64,000 nucleotides of DNA, taken from Microbispora rosea (GTDB lineage Bacteria; Actinomycetota; Actinomycetes; Streptosporangiales; Streptosporangiaceae). Shown one piece after another: positions 1 through 7,824 of this stretch. The position numbers and the translations under genes were made by a program. The stretch is taken from contig NZ_FTNI01000011.1 of NCBI RefSeq assembly GCF_900156315.1, forward strand, positions 62,001 to 126,000, in the 5' to 3' direction. Within the stretch, counting starts at the first letter, position 1; each line of letters opens with the position of its first letter. The notes beneath the pieces were generated by a model. It did not search any database and was not told the DNA's origin. It worked only from the letters and a program-made list of their open reading frames with translations.

Positions 1-380
1 CGCTGTACGCGCTCGCCGACGTCGAGATCGGCGGCGTCGTGATCCCGCGCGGGGACATCGTGGTGCCGGTGCTGCTGGCGGCCAACCGCGATCCCGCGGT
101 CTTTCCCCGGCCGGACCTCTTCGACATCGGCCGCAGCCCGAACCGTCACCTGGGCTTCGGTCACGGCGCCCACTTCTGCCTCGGCGCGGCGCTGGCGCGG
201 CTGCAGGCCGCGGCGGCCATCGGCGCGCTGCTGCGCCGCTTTCCCGGGATCGACCTGGCGGTCGATCCCGCCGGCCTGGAGTGGACGCCCGACCTGTTCC
301 TGCACGGCGTACGCCGCCTGCCCCTGCGGCTGCGCGCTCGCGAGACCACCTGTCGGACGCCGAAAGGAGCCGGCCCATGA
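1..380 (+). CDS. Cytochrome P450, C-terminal part (5' end outside window)
   Basis: This is the last ~125 residues of a cytochrome P450 monooxygenase. The reading frame is open from base 3, so the gene starts upstream. The haem-binding loop FGHGAHFCLG is visible (FxxGxxxCxG, with the Cys as iron ligand), preceded by the meander-type stretch with NRDPAVFPRPDLFDIGR. Its stop TGA overlaps the start of the O-methyltransferase (ATGA at 377-380), so the two are translationally coupled and probably tailor the same secondary metabolite. The substrate cannot be told from this part. Confidence 0.93.
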   Translation, partial: LYALADVEIGGVVIPRGDIVVPVLLAANRDPAVFPRPDLFDIGRSPNRHLGFGHGAHFCLGAALARLQAAAAIGALLRRFPGIDLAVDPAGLEWTPDLFLHGVRRLPLRLRARETTCRTPKGAGP

Positions 381-1411
381 GCGACCGACCGCGAGGCCTC
401 GCGGGGTACGCCACCCTGTCCCGGATGGCGTTCGGCTACCAGTCCTCGCAGATCCTCTACGCCGCCGTACGGCTCGGCGTGCCGGACCTGCTGGCCGAGG
501 GGCCCGCGCCGGTGACGCGGCTCGCGGAGTCGACCGGGTCCGACCCGCACGCGCTGGGCCGGTTGCTGCGCGCACTGGCGGTGCTGGGCGTGGTGGAGGA
601 GGGGGAGCCCGGGTGGTTCGGGCTGACCGAGCAGGGGCAGCCGCTGCGCGCGGACCATCCGTGGTCGATGCGCTCCAGCCTCCTGCTGCTCGGCGACCCG
701 GACACCTGGCGGGCATGGGGGGCGCTGACCGACAGCGTGCGGACCGGTGAGGCGGCGTGGGACCACGCGCACGGCAGGCCGCTGTTCGACCACCTCGCCC
801 GCCACCCGGAGCTGTCGGCGGTGTTCAACAGGGCGATGCACGAGGGCACCGAGCGGATCGCGCCCGCGCTCCCCAGGGCGTACGACTTCGGCCGCGCCCA
901 CACCGTGGTGGACATCGGCGGCGGGAACGGCGCGCTGCTCGCCGCGGTGCTGGCCGCGACCCCGGGCCTCAAGGGAGTCCTGTTCGACACCGCTGACGGG
1001 GTCGCGGGCGCCGCCGAGGAGCTCCGGCGGGCGGGGCTGTCCGACCGGTGCTCCATCGAGGCCGGCGACTTCTTCGAGGCCGTGCCCGAGGGCGACGTGA
1101 TGCTGGTCAAGGGCGTCCTGCACGACTGGGACGACCGGCGCTGCATCGCCATCCTGCGCAGTTGCCGCAGGTCGATCGCGGCGGACGGCAGGCTGCTCGT
1201 GCTGGAGCCGGTGATGCCGTCCGGCCTCGGCACGCCGGAGGCGGCGGGAGCCGTCATGAGCGACATCGCCATGCTCGTCTACACCGGCGGAAGGGAACGC
1301 GGCGTGACCGAGTTCCGGGACCTGCTCGCCGCGGCGGGCTTCGACCTGACCGAGGTCACACCGCCGCTGGGGGGATCGGAGATCAGGGCCCTCGTCGCGA
1401 AACCTGCCTGA
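377..1411 (+). CDS. SAM-dependent O-methyltransferase (plant COMT/polyketide tailoring type)
   Basis: 344 residues, the normal size for the family. An N-terminal winged-helix dimerisation domain (about 15-100) is followed by a Rossmann SAM-binding domain with VVDIGGGNGALLAAVL (motif I) near 175-190. The stretch LVKGVLHDWDD holds the likely catalytic His of this class. I chose the ATG at 377 because it overlaps the P450 stop and has AAAGGAG upstream; an earlier in-frame start would run into the P450. It probably methylates a hydroxyl of the P450 product or another aromatic/polyketide scaffold; that is inference from family and neighbour. Confidence 0.9.
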   Translation: MSDRPRGLAGYATLSRMAFGYQSSQILYAAVRLGVPDLLAEGPAPVTRLAESTGSDPHALGRLLRALAVLGVVEEGEPGWFGLTEQGQPLRADHPWSMRSSLLLLGDPDTWRAWGALTDSVRTGEAAWDHAHGRPLFDHLARHPELSAVFNRAMHEGTERIAPALPRAYDFGRAHTVVDIGGGNGALLAAVLAATPGLKGVLFDTADGVAGAAEELRRAGLSDRCSIEAGDFFEAVPEGDVMLVKGVLHDWDDRRCIAILRSCRRSIAADGRLLVLEPVMPSGLGTPEAAGAVMSDIAMLVYTGGRERGVTEFRDLLAAAGFDLTEVTPPLGGSEIRALVAKPA

Positions 1412-1541
1412 GCGCTGCCCCGAGACCGCGCAGGTGGCTGCAGCGGGCGTGTGATTTTCGGCGGGCGCCTGGTCTCGGAGAACCGGGTTTCCCGCGGGCT
1501 ATCGCCGCCGCATGCCGTGCGGGATCCCCCGAAAGAGGAAT

Positions 1542-2060
1542 ATGCTCCCGATCGTGCGTCGAATCATCGTGAGTCGAATCGCGGTAACGGCAGTGGCCGC
1601 ACTGACGGCAGCCGGCTGCACATTTGCGCCGGAGCAATCCAAACCACCTTCTGCGGCCGCGTTCACGCGGGAGATGGCGGAGTCGGTCCTCGCGGAAGTC
1701 GTCGCTGGAATCGGCAAGAACGGCGTCGCCGATTTCTGCTCCAAATTCGCGCGCAGCACAGGGACATGTGAGACTCTTCTGAAGAATGCCTTGGGGCAGT
1801 GCCTGCTGCCTGGAGACAAACCCATCGTGAAGCAATCGGTGCATCTCCCGGCCACGGACACGTACGAAGAGACGTGGCAGTTGGTGGTTCAGGGTAGAAC
1901 ACTCGATGGCCAGAAGTACGTTTCGGATTTTCCGATCGTCCTAGCGGCGGGTGTGCCCAAGGCTGTACTGGGCGTCTACTGGACGGGTCAGGGTTACGGC
2001 AGGAATATGGACGACCCCCCGAAGTACACGGTCCCCCCGCAGAACGCCTGCCCTCGGTAA
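1542..2060 (+). CDS. Putative small secreted lipoprotein, unknown function
   Basis: About 172 residues. Arg-rich N-terminus, hydrophobic stretch and lipobox-like LTAAGC near residue 25 predict a lipid-anchored extracytoplasmic protein. The mature part has several Cys residues (FCSKFARSTGTC, QCLLPG, NACPR). No family recognised. GAAAGAGGA stands just before the ATG at 1542, with GTG codons at 1554 and 1569 as alternatives. The coding sequence is clearly richer in A and T than its neighbours, suggesting recent acquisition. It stands alone, convergent to the flavoenzyme gene. Confidence 0.65.
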   Translation: MLPIVRRIIVSRIAVTAVAALTAAGCTFAPEQSKPPSAAAFTREMAESVLAEVVAGIGKNGVADFCSKFARSTGTCETLLKNALGQCLLPGDKPIVKQSVHLPATDTYEETWQLVVQGRTLDGQKYVSDFPIVLAAGVPKAVLGVYWTGQGYGRNMDDPPKYTVPPQNACPR

Positions 2061-2234
2061 CAGTGGCACGCCGCCATGATTCCTCTGGAGCGAATTGGAA
2101 AACGTTGATCGGGCGATTCAGGGGCGTGGTCGCCGGCGTGTCCGCGAGTGAGACGCCGCGCCATTCCGGGAGATCGCCACCAAACGGCATACGGCTTCTG
2201 CGGCGGAGTGGCGATCACAGTTGGGTGCGGGGGT

Positions 2235-3668
2235 TCACCCGGTGGCGGCGGCGAGGCGGGTGCGCCGCCATGCGGCCAGGGCCGGGTACTGCCCGATCGC
2301 CTCCTCGTCGGTGAGCAAGGGCTCCGGCCGCCCGGTCAGCACCCGGGCGATCTCCGACCTGTCCTTCACGGTGCCGGCGGAGATCAACGTCTGGACACCG
2401 AAGAACTCGGCGGCGAGCCGCGGGCTGCTCAGCTTCGCCTGGGCCAGGCGGGTGCGGATTTCCCGTTCGAACGCGTTGGGCTCCCGCCGTGGCGCGCCGT
2501 CGCGGCCGGCTCGCTCCACGACGCGGTCCCCGGCCTGCTGCCCGGCCCGCTGGGTGTCCTGCTCGACTGCCATGCGCCAGGACCGCTCCGCCTCCTCCGC
2601 GAGGGCGGACTGGAGCCCCGCGAACAGCGACGGCCCCATTCCGTGCCGCGCCAGCTCCTCGCGCAGCCTGAGCGCGCCGAGCGCGGCGACCGACATCCCG
2701 TGCGAGTGGATCGGGTTCACCGCGACGGCGGCGTCGCCGACGACCGCGAAACCGGCGGGCAGGCGTGCCCGCTCGAAGAACCGCCTCCTGTTGACGGTGT
2801 CGCGATACGGCCGGACGACGCCGAGGGGGGTGGCCTCCGCCATGAGGTCCGCCACGATCGGGTGGCGCAGCGAGCGCGCGAAGGCCGCGTAGCCCTGCTC
2901 GTCCGTCGGCGGCTCGCCGCCACGGGTGCCGGTCAGTGTGACGATCCACCGGCCGTCCTCGACGGGGAACAGCGTCGCCCCCCGAGCCGGCCGTCCCTTC
3001 TCCGTGCCCGGATGCAGCATGATCGCCGGGATCGTGGCGGCCAGGTCGACGGGCGCCCGGTAGAGGCGCGTCGCGTAGGCCAGCCCCGTGGCGACCGACA
3101 CCTCCTCGATGTCCGCGGCACCGATCTCGGCGAGCCATCGAGGCGACTGCGACCGGCGTCCCGTCGCGTCGATGACGAGGTCCGCGCGTACGGTCTCGGG
3201 CGGGGAGCCCTGCCTGCTTACCGAGACGCCGGTGACCCGGACCTCGTCTCCGGTGAGCCCGAGCGCCCGAGTGTCCTCCCAGACCTCGACGTCGCCGCCG
3301 CCGAGCGCACGCCGCCGCACCACCTGGTCCAGCAGTCCGCGGGTGCAGGAGATCAGGTGGGCGCCGGTGTGGAGGCGGCGGAACCAGCCGTCGGCGGAGT
3401 AGATGAGGGCGTCGCCGGGAAGATCCCGCAGATGGGCGCCGTCCGCGAGGAGGGCGTCGACCGTTCCGGGCAGCAACGCGTCCAGCGCTCGCGCGCCGCC
3501 GGCCACGAGCACGTGACTGTGGTGCGACTGCGGCAGCCCCCGCCGGGGGCGCGGACCGGACGGATAGCGGTCGCCTTCGACCAGGACCACCTCGTCCGCG
3601 TGCCCGGCGAGCACGGTGGCGGCGAGCACGCCCGCGAGGCCACCGCCGAGGACGACCGCCCTGGTCAT
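2235..3668 (-). CDS. FAD-dependent oxidoreductase/monooxygenase in RiPP-like cassette
   Basis: About 477 residues from the ATG at 3668. The N-terminus has the dinucleotide-binding motif VVLGGGLAGVLAA followed by an acidic strand end (VVLVEGD). LVIDATGRRS and the second FAD motif VVGDAAVAVNPIHSHGMS identify a group-A-like flavoprotein related to geranylgeranyl reductases and aromatic hydroxylases. I do not see the WxWxIP motif of tryptophan halogenases. It is the last gene of the cassette precursor > radical SAM > PqqD-like > FAD enzyme and may oxidise the modified peptide. The start is uncertain: a GTG at 3734 is in frame and neither start has a clear ribosome binding site. Confidence 0.8.
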   Translation of the reverse strand: MTRAVVLGGGLAGVLAATVLAGHADEVVLVEGDRYPSGPRPRRGLPQSHHSHVLVAGGARALDALLPGTVDALLADGAHLRDLPGDALIYSADGWFRRLHTGAHLISCTRGLLDQVVRRRALGGGDVEVWEDTRALGLTGDEVRVTGVSVSRQGSPPETVRADLVIDATGRRSQSPRWLAEIGAADIEEVSVATGLAYATRLYRAPVDLAATIPAIMLHPGTEKGRPARGATLFPVEDGRWIVTLTGTRGGEPPTDEQGYAAFARSLRHPIVADLMAEATPLGVVRPYRDTVNRRRFFERARLPAGFAVVGDAAVAVNPIHSHGMSVAALGALRLREELARHGMGPSLFAGLQSALAEEAERSWRMAVEQDTQRAGQQAGDRVVERAGRDGAPRREPNAFEREIRTRLAQAKLSSPRLAAEFFGVQTLISAGTVKDRSEIARVLTGRPEPLLTDEEAIGQYPALAAWRRTRLAAATG

Positions 3669-3750
3669 CGGACGAGGCCAGGCGGGCGCGCGCCCGGTGC
3701 ACACGGCAGGGGCGGACACGGCATCGGCGGACACGGGGCCGGCGGGCGCG

Positions 3751-4062
3751 TCACGACAGCGATTCCTCCTTGACCGCGGGCTGCTCGGCCGGGACCTCCT
3801 CGATGAAGCCCTGCTCGATCATGGTGCCGATGAACTCCTCGACGTCGGCGACGATGCGCCTGCTCATCGCGGAGTTGCTGCCGGCGAACTCGCGGGACAG
3901 TTTGAACATGACCGGCTCCCGCTCGCCGTCGCTCGCCACCAGCTTCCATATCCGGGAGCCGGTGTCGTTCAGGCTGTGGAAGTCGCCCGTCTCGGTGTGG
4001 TAGAGCGAGACACCCTCCCCGGTCTCCTGCCAGATCACGGCCTCGCTGATCCGCAGTGACAC
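3751..4062 (-). CDS. PqqD-like peptide-recognition (RRE) protein
   Basis: 103 residues with the PqqD/RRE fold signature: an N-terminal beta-rich part (VIWQETGEGVSLYHTETGDFHSLNDTGSRIWKLV) and C-terminal helices with a DVEEFIGTMIEQGFI element. Such proteins bind RiPP leader peptides and hand them to the modifying radical SAM enzyme. The GTG start at 4062 is fixed by GAGGAGG five bases upstream and follows the radical SAM stop by 11 bases, so the two are co-translated. Predicted partner: the leader of the 93-residue peptide at 5622-5903. Confidence 0.85.
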   Translation of the reverse strand: MSLRISEAVIWQETGEGVSLYHTETGDFHSLNDTGSRIWKLVASDGEREPVMFKLSREFAGSNSAMSRRIVADVEEFIGTMIEQGFIEEVPAEQPAVKEESLS

Positions 4063-4073
4063 ACTGACCTCCT

Positions 4074-5534
4074 CTATACCGGCGTGATGGGAAGCAACTC
4101 GCCGACCCTGACGGTGCCGCGCGAGGGGGGAACGTAGGTCATCCAGTCGTCGAAGACGGGATGGACGTCGCCGCTGACGACCAGTCGGGGTGTCGTCATC
4201 TCGCGGTCGTCGGCGGCGAGCTCCGACGGGGTGACACCGGCCTCCAGCCACAGCTGCGTGGCGATGCCGTGCCGCAGGATGCGGCACTGGTGACGGCTGT
4301 TGCGCCGCAGGTCCCTCGACTCGGCCATGTGCGCGGCCCGGCATCCGCCGCCGCAGGACGCCTTGATGTAGCACTTCGCGCAGTCGGCGTGGTAGTCGCC
4401 GCCGAGCACGGTGCTGGTGCGCATCTGGCGCAGGAGCGGCCCGGCGAAGATCTCCGACAGCGGCTGCCGCCGTATGTTGCCCGCGTGGTGCGCCCGCCCG
4501 GTGACGAGCTTGCAGGGATACACGTCGCCCAGCGAGTTGACGTAGATCTCGTTGCCGCCCATCCCGCAGTTCGCCTTCACCGAGCACGGCGTGATCGGCC
4601 TCGGGCCGTCCGGCAGCAGCTTGCCCGCGGCCGGAGACGTCCAGGTGATCCGCTGGATCCGCATGTGGTCTTCCCAGCCGAAGTCGTACTCGTCCGTCTC
4701 GCCCCGGCCCAGGTCGTTGTGGTACATCAGCCGGATGCTGTGGACCTCGAGGCCCTCGGCGAACTTCGCGAAGTCCTCCAGCTCGTCCACGTTGTCCGAG
4801 GTGACGATGTGGTTGATCCGCGGCACCACACCGGCGTCGTTGAGCAGCCGCAGGGCGCGGTAGGTCCGGGCGAAGGAGCCGGCGCCGCGGGTGCGGTCGT
4901 GGGTCTCGGCCGTGCCGCCGTCGACGCTCACCGTGACCATGCCGAACAGCTCGGCGAACCGCTTGGCCTGCTCGGGCTTCCTGATCATCGTGGCGTTGGT
5001 GACGATGTTCGACGTGAGCCCGCTGTCGTTGGCGTGCTCCACGATCCGGAACAGGTCCTTACGGAGCATGGGCTCGCCGCCGGTGAAGATCATCGTCTTC
5101 GCCCCGATGGCGGCGACCTGAGAGACCAGGTCGAGCGACTCGGCGGTGGTGAGCTCCCCGGGAAGGCACTTCTCGGAGGAGGCGTAGCAGTACGGGCAGC
5201 GGAGGTTGCATCCGTCGGTGATCGCGTAATACACCTGGCGGAGCGCCGGCTCCCTGATGCTGAGCTTCGGACGGTTCCCGTTGTAGTAGACGATGCAGTT
5301 CAGGATGAGCCTGGCGAGGATCCGATCGGTCTCGTCGGTCTCGTCGAGGGGGGCCGGCTCCCCGTCCGCCCAGGGACGGGCCAGGGCCGCCAGGACGGCG
5401 AACTCGCGCGCGTCGAGGACGTACCGGCCGCCCACCTGCGGGTTGAGGACCAGGTACTTCCCGTCGTGCACGAAGTAGGTCAGGTCTGCCGGTACGTCGA
5501 TCAACGAGCGGTTCCGGGCCAGTTTCCCAGGCAT
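4074..5534 (-). CDS. Radical SAM/SPASM peptide-modifying enzyme
   Basis: 486 residues. The radical SAM cluster motif CNLRCPYC (CxxxCxxC, about residue 107) is followed by TGGEPMLR, which contacts SAM. The C-terminal half is a SPASM domain with many Cys residues (CSVKANCGMGG, YPCKL, CAKCYIKASCGGGC, later C) suited to bind auxiliary [4Fe-4S] clusters. The N-terminal ~90 residues lack Cys. Enzymes of this shape make thioether, C-C or epimerised links in ribosomal peptides. Two adjacent ATGs exist (5537 and 5534); the second is better spaced from AAAGGGG. It lies between the precursor gene and the PqqD-like gene on one transcript. Confidence 0.9.
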   Translation of the reverse strand: MPGKLARNRSLIDVPADLTYFVHDGKYLVLNPQVGGRYVLDAREFAVLAALARPWADGEPAPLDETDETDRILARLILNCIVYYNGNRPKLSIREPALRQVYYAITDGCNLRCPYCYASSEKCLPGELTTAESLDLVSQVAAIGAKTMIFTGGEPMLRKDLFRIVEHANDSGLTSNIVTNATMIRKPEQAKRFAELFGMVTVSVDGGTAETHDRTRGAGSFARTYRALRLLNDAGVVPRINHIVTSDNVDELEDFAKFAEGLEVHSIRLMYHNDLGRGETDEYDFGWEDHMRIQRITWTSPAAGKLLPDGPRPITPCSVKANCGMGGNEIYVNSLGDVYPCKLVTGRAHHAGNIRRQPLSEIFAGPLLRQMRTSTVLGGDYHADCAKCYIKASCGGGCRAAHMAESRDLRRNSRHQCRILRHGIATQLWLEAGVTPSELAADDREMTTPRLVVSGDVHPVFDDWMTYVPPSRGTVRVGELLPITPV

Positions 5535-5537
5535 CAT

Positions 5538-5621
5538 TCCCCTTTACGCTCTCAGCCGCAGGTGCGGCCCCAGACTCTGTGGGCGACGCGCGGCCGGAGC
5601 CGCACCCGCGAACCGTTCTGA
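5538..5621 (-). promoter_or_regulatory. Inverted repeats between precursor and radical SAM genes (attenuator-like)
   Basis: The 84-base gap contains GGTGCGGC at 5561-5568 and its exact complement GCCGCACC at 5599-5606. A smaller hairpin, GCCGC-N4-GCGGC at 5555-5568, uses the same bases. The two pairings exclude each other. Such a structure behind a precursor gene often makes the cell produce more precursor than enzyme; that role is inference. Confidence 0.45.
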
Positions 5622-5903
5622 CTACTCCGCTCCGGACCCGGAGCCCGACCAGGCTCCGCACAGGCACTTGCCCTCGACCGGCGCCACATAGGTGTGGGCC
5701 TCCACCTCGGGCCGCGACCACTCGCCACCGGCGCCGGCGTGCGCCAGCACACCGGGGAGCGCGGTGGGGAGCTTGTCCTTGAGCGAGATGAGCAGGGCGA
5801 CTTCCTCGCGAGTCAAGGTGGCGAACGCCTCCTCGACTTCGGCGGCCAGCGGGCTGTTCAGGATGCCGGCTTCACGCAGAGCTTCCCTCGGATCGAAGGC
5901 CAT
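5622..5903 (-). CDS. Putative RiPP precursor peptide
   Basis: 93 residues. A helical, acidic leader-like part (FDPREALREAGILNSPLA, then LTREEVALLISLKDKL) is followed by a Gly/Ala-rich bridge and a tail with HTYVAPVEGKCLCGAW and a closing GSGSGAE. There is no signal peptide. The two Cys (CxC) and the Tyr/Trp are plausible sites for radical SAM chemistry. The leader reminds me of the actinobacterial precursor class called aroma-sacti, but this one is longer and has a different tail. ATG at 5903 has GAGAGGTGAAGG upstream. It is first in the operon with the radical SAM and PqqD-like genes. Core boundaries are not visible. Confidence 0.75.
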   Translation of the reverse strand: MAFDPREALREAGILNSPLAAEVEEAFATLTREEVALLISLKDKLPTALPGVLAHAGAGGEWSRPEVEAHTYVAPVEGKCLCGAWSGSGSGAE

Positions 5904-6083
5904 GCCTTCACCTCTCTGTCTGACGGGAATGCGGTGTATGTCGAGTATGTGCTGGTGAGAAGTGGGTGAGACAACCCCACAAACGTGGGCTAGCGGCGAT
6001 CGGCTCGGTCGTCGGGCGGCCTGGCGCGGCGTCCGGCGCCGGGAGGGCGCCCGCGCTGGCGGCCGGGCGGAGCCGGGCGAACC

Positions 6084-6102
6084 GGTCTGCCCTCAGCAGA
6101 CA
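6084..6102 (+). promoter_or_regulatory. PopR-type operator upstream of the clpP pair
   Basis: GGTCTGCC-CTC-AGCAGACA is a near-perfect palindrome 40 bases before the clpP start. From memory, the site bound by Streptomyces PopR is TGTCTGCC-N3-GGCAGACA; the match fails at only two positions. A PopR-like gene lies just beyond the clpP pair, so activation by that protein is expected. Confidence 0.75.
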
Positions 6103-6142
6103 TATCGACTGGTCGCGGGGGTGCGGCGGATACAACTGCGCC

Positions 6143-6751
6143 ATGAGTGTTTCACCGAGCACGAGTTACCGGGATCGGCTGAACGAGAAGCTGTTCCAGC
6201 AACGGACCCTGCTGCTGACCGGAGAGGTCGACGACGAGATGGCCGAGCGGGCATGCGCCGAGATGGTGTTGCTCGCCTCGGCGGACCCCGAACGCGACAT
6301 CGTCCTGTACATCAATTCGCCGGGAGGGTCGGTGCTGGCCGGGCTGGCGATCTACGACACGATGAAGCTGGTGCCCAACGACGTGGTCACCGTCGCCCTG
6401 GGGATGGCGGCGAGCATGGGCCAGGTGCTGCTGGCCTCCGGCACGCACGGCAAGCGGGTCAGTCTCGCGCACAGCCGGATCATGATGCACCAGCCGTCGG
6501 CCGGCATCGGCGGTACGGCGATCGACATCTCCATCCAGGCCGAGAACCTCAAGTACATGAAGCGGCAGTCCGAGGAGATCCTCGCCGCGGAGACGGGACG
6601 CACGATCGAGGAGATCGCCGCCGACAGCGACCGGGACCGCTGGTTCACCCCGGAGCAGGCCCGCGACTACGGGATCATCGACACGATCGTCGACTCCTTC
6701 CACACCATCGCGCCGTACGCCGTTCCCAACCGGATGGGGTTCTCGTCATGA
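6143..6751 (+). CDS. clpP: ATP-dependent Clp protease proteolytic subunit (ClpP3-like)
   Basis: 202 residues. The catalytic triad is complete: Ser91 in GMAASMGQ, His116 in MMHQPSAG, Asp165 in DRDRWF. The INSPGGSV oligomer/oxyanion region is present. It forms the first half of a two-gene operon (ATGA overlap at 6748-6751) with a second ClpP. The pair, its PopR-type operator and the adjacent PopR-like gene match the inducible clpP3-clpP4 system of Streptomyces rather than the housekeeping clpP1-clpP2. ATG at 6143 was chosen because family homology begins just after it; no strong SD is visible. Confidence 0.93.
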   Translation: MSVSPSTSYRDRLNEKLFQQRTLLLTGEVDDEMAERACAEMVLLASADPERDIVLYINSPGGSVLAGLAIYDTMKLVPNDVVTVALGMAASMGQVLLASGTHGKRVSLAHSRIMMHQPSAGIGGTAIDISIQAENLKYMKRQSEEILAAETGRTIEEIAADSDRDRWFTPEQARDYGIIDTIVDSFHTIAPYAVPNRMGFSS

Positions 6752-7344
6752 GCCAGTACACGATCCCGTACGTGGTCGAGAAGACTCCGGTGGGGGAGCG
6801 GTCGTTCGACATCTTCAGCCGGCTGCTCAACGAGCGGATCATCTTCCTCGGCACGGAGATCGACGACGGTGTCGCCAACGTCGTGATGGCACAGCTGCTG
6901 CACCTGGAGGCGGAGAGCCCGGACCAGGAGATCAACCTGTACATCAACTCCCCGGGCGGCTCGTCGACCGCGATGCTCGCGATCTACGACACCATGCAGT
7001 TCATCCGGGCGAAGGTCGCGACGTACTGCATGGGCCAGGCGGCCTCCGCCGCCGCGGTGCTGTTCGCCGCCGGCGCCCCCGGACGGCGGTTCATGCTCGG
7101 CCACTCCCGCGTGTTGCTGCACCAGCCGTCCACGCAGGGGCAGGGCACCATCTCCGACCTGACGCTGCAGGCGGCCGAGGTGATGCGTGTGCGCGCGCAG
7201 ACCGAGGAGATCCTCAGCCGCCACACCGGGGTGGACGTCGCCCGGCTGCGCGAGGACACCGACCGGGACCGCGTGTTCAGCGCTCGCGAGGCCGTCGAGT
7301 ACGGCCTGGCCGACGAGCTGATCAACACCCGCGAGCCGTCGTAG
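6748..7344 (+). CDS. clpP: ATP-dependent Clp protease proteolytic subunit (ClpP4-like)
   Basis: 198 residues with the complete triad Ser100 (MGQAASAAA), His125 (LLHQPSTQG) and Asp174 (DTDRDRVF). It starts inside the stop of the upstream clpP (ATGA), so both subunits should be made together and build a mixed tetradecamer with a Clp ATPase located elsewhere. It ends 3 bases from the convergent popR stop. Confidence 0.93.
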   Translation: MSQYTIPYVVEKTPVGERSFDIFSRLLNERIIFLGTEIDDGVANVVMAQLLHLEAESPDQEINLYINSPGGSSTAMLAIYDTMQFIRAKVATYCMGQAASAAAVLFAAGAPGRRFMLGHSRVLLHQPSTQGQGTISDLTLQAAEVMRVRAQTEEILSRHTGVDVARLREDTDRDRVFSAREAVEYGLADELINTREPS

Positions 7345-7347
7345 CGC

Positions 7348-7725
7348 TCACGCCGCCAGCAGCTGCGCCTGTGGCGTACCCGACGGCCGGCCGGTCGCGA
7401 TCCGCCGCGACGCCGTGATCCGCCGGACGGCACGGGTGAGCAGGTGCTCGATCGGCAACCCGAGCGCGTCGCACACCGAATGCAGCATCTCCGAGGACGG
7501 CTCTTTCCGGCCGCGCTCGACCTCCGACAGATACTGCTTCGACATGCCCACCGCACGCGCCACGTCATCGAGTGTGCGGTCCTGGTCCAGCCGCTCGTCG
7601 CGGAGGATCTCTCCGTACACCGTGCGCAGCAACGGGTCCGAGCCGTCGGGGATCGCCGGGCCGCGCTCCTCGGCGGCCCGGCGCGTCCGGATGTCGATGA
7701 CCACTGGTCGGCCCGAGACTGCCAT
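7348..7725 (-). CDS. popR: PopR-like XRE/Cro-type regulator of clpP genes
   Basis: 125 residues with one helix-turn-helix of the ClgR/PopR kind (TLDDVARAVGMSKQYLSEVERGRKEPSS, about 45-75). The protein ends in Leu-Ala-Ala. Streptomyces PopR is known to be degraded by ClpP1P2 and to need its two C-terminal alanines for this, so the same feedback (loss of housekeeping ClpP stabilises PopR, which turns on clpP3P4) is expected here. The start at ATG 7725 leaves a 41-base leader to the palindrome at 7767-7788. It converges on the clpP operon with a 3-base gap. Confidence 0.87.
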   Translation of the reverse strand: MAVSGRPVVIDIRTRRAAEERGPAIPDGSDPLLRTVYGEILRDERLDQDRTLDDVARAVGMSKQYLSEVERGRKEPSSEMLHSVCDALGLPIEHLLTRAVRRITASRRIATGRPSGTPQAQLLAA

Positions 7726-7766
7726 GCCTGGAAGTCTGGCACGCCCGGCCCTGCGGCGGACCGTCT

Positions 7767-7788
7767 GTTCGCGCACAGATGAGCGAAC
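7767..7788. promoter_or_regulatory. Inverted repeat in popR promoter region
   Basis: GTTCGC-N10-GCGAAC is a perfect palindrome 42 bases upstream of the popR start. A second nested dyad TCTG-N8-CAGA overlaps its left part. GTTCGC-containing half sites are typical of ClgR-type regulators, so popR itself may be under ClgR or PopR control. A lone GCGAAC half site with the same flank (GCGAACCGG) occurs next to the clpP operator at 6077. Confidence 0.6.
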
Positions 7789-7824
7789 CGGACCGGCATG
7801 GCCGGCCCCTCATGCACTCCGGCG

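Noticed and set aside
2235-3668. Flavoprotein as tryptophan halogenase
   Set aside because: FAD motifs are present but the WxWxIP motif and the active-site Lys context of halogenases are not seen.
2148-3773. Long plus-strand frame opposite the FAD oxidoreductase
   Set aside because: Arg/Gly/Pro-rich translation without any domain; mirror of a clear flavoprotein gene in high-GC DNA.
4161-5621. Long plus-strand frame opposite the radical SAM gene
   Set aside because: No family features; the minus strand has the CxxxCxxC and SPASM motifs with proper spacing to its neighbours.
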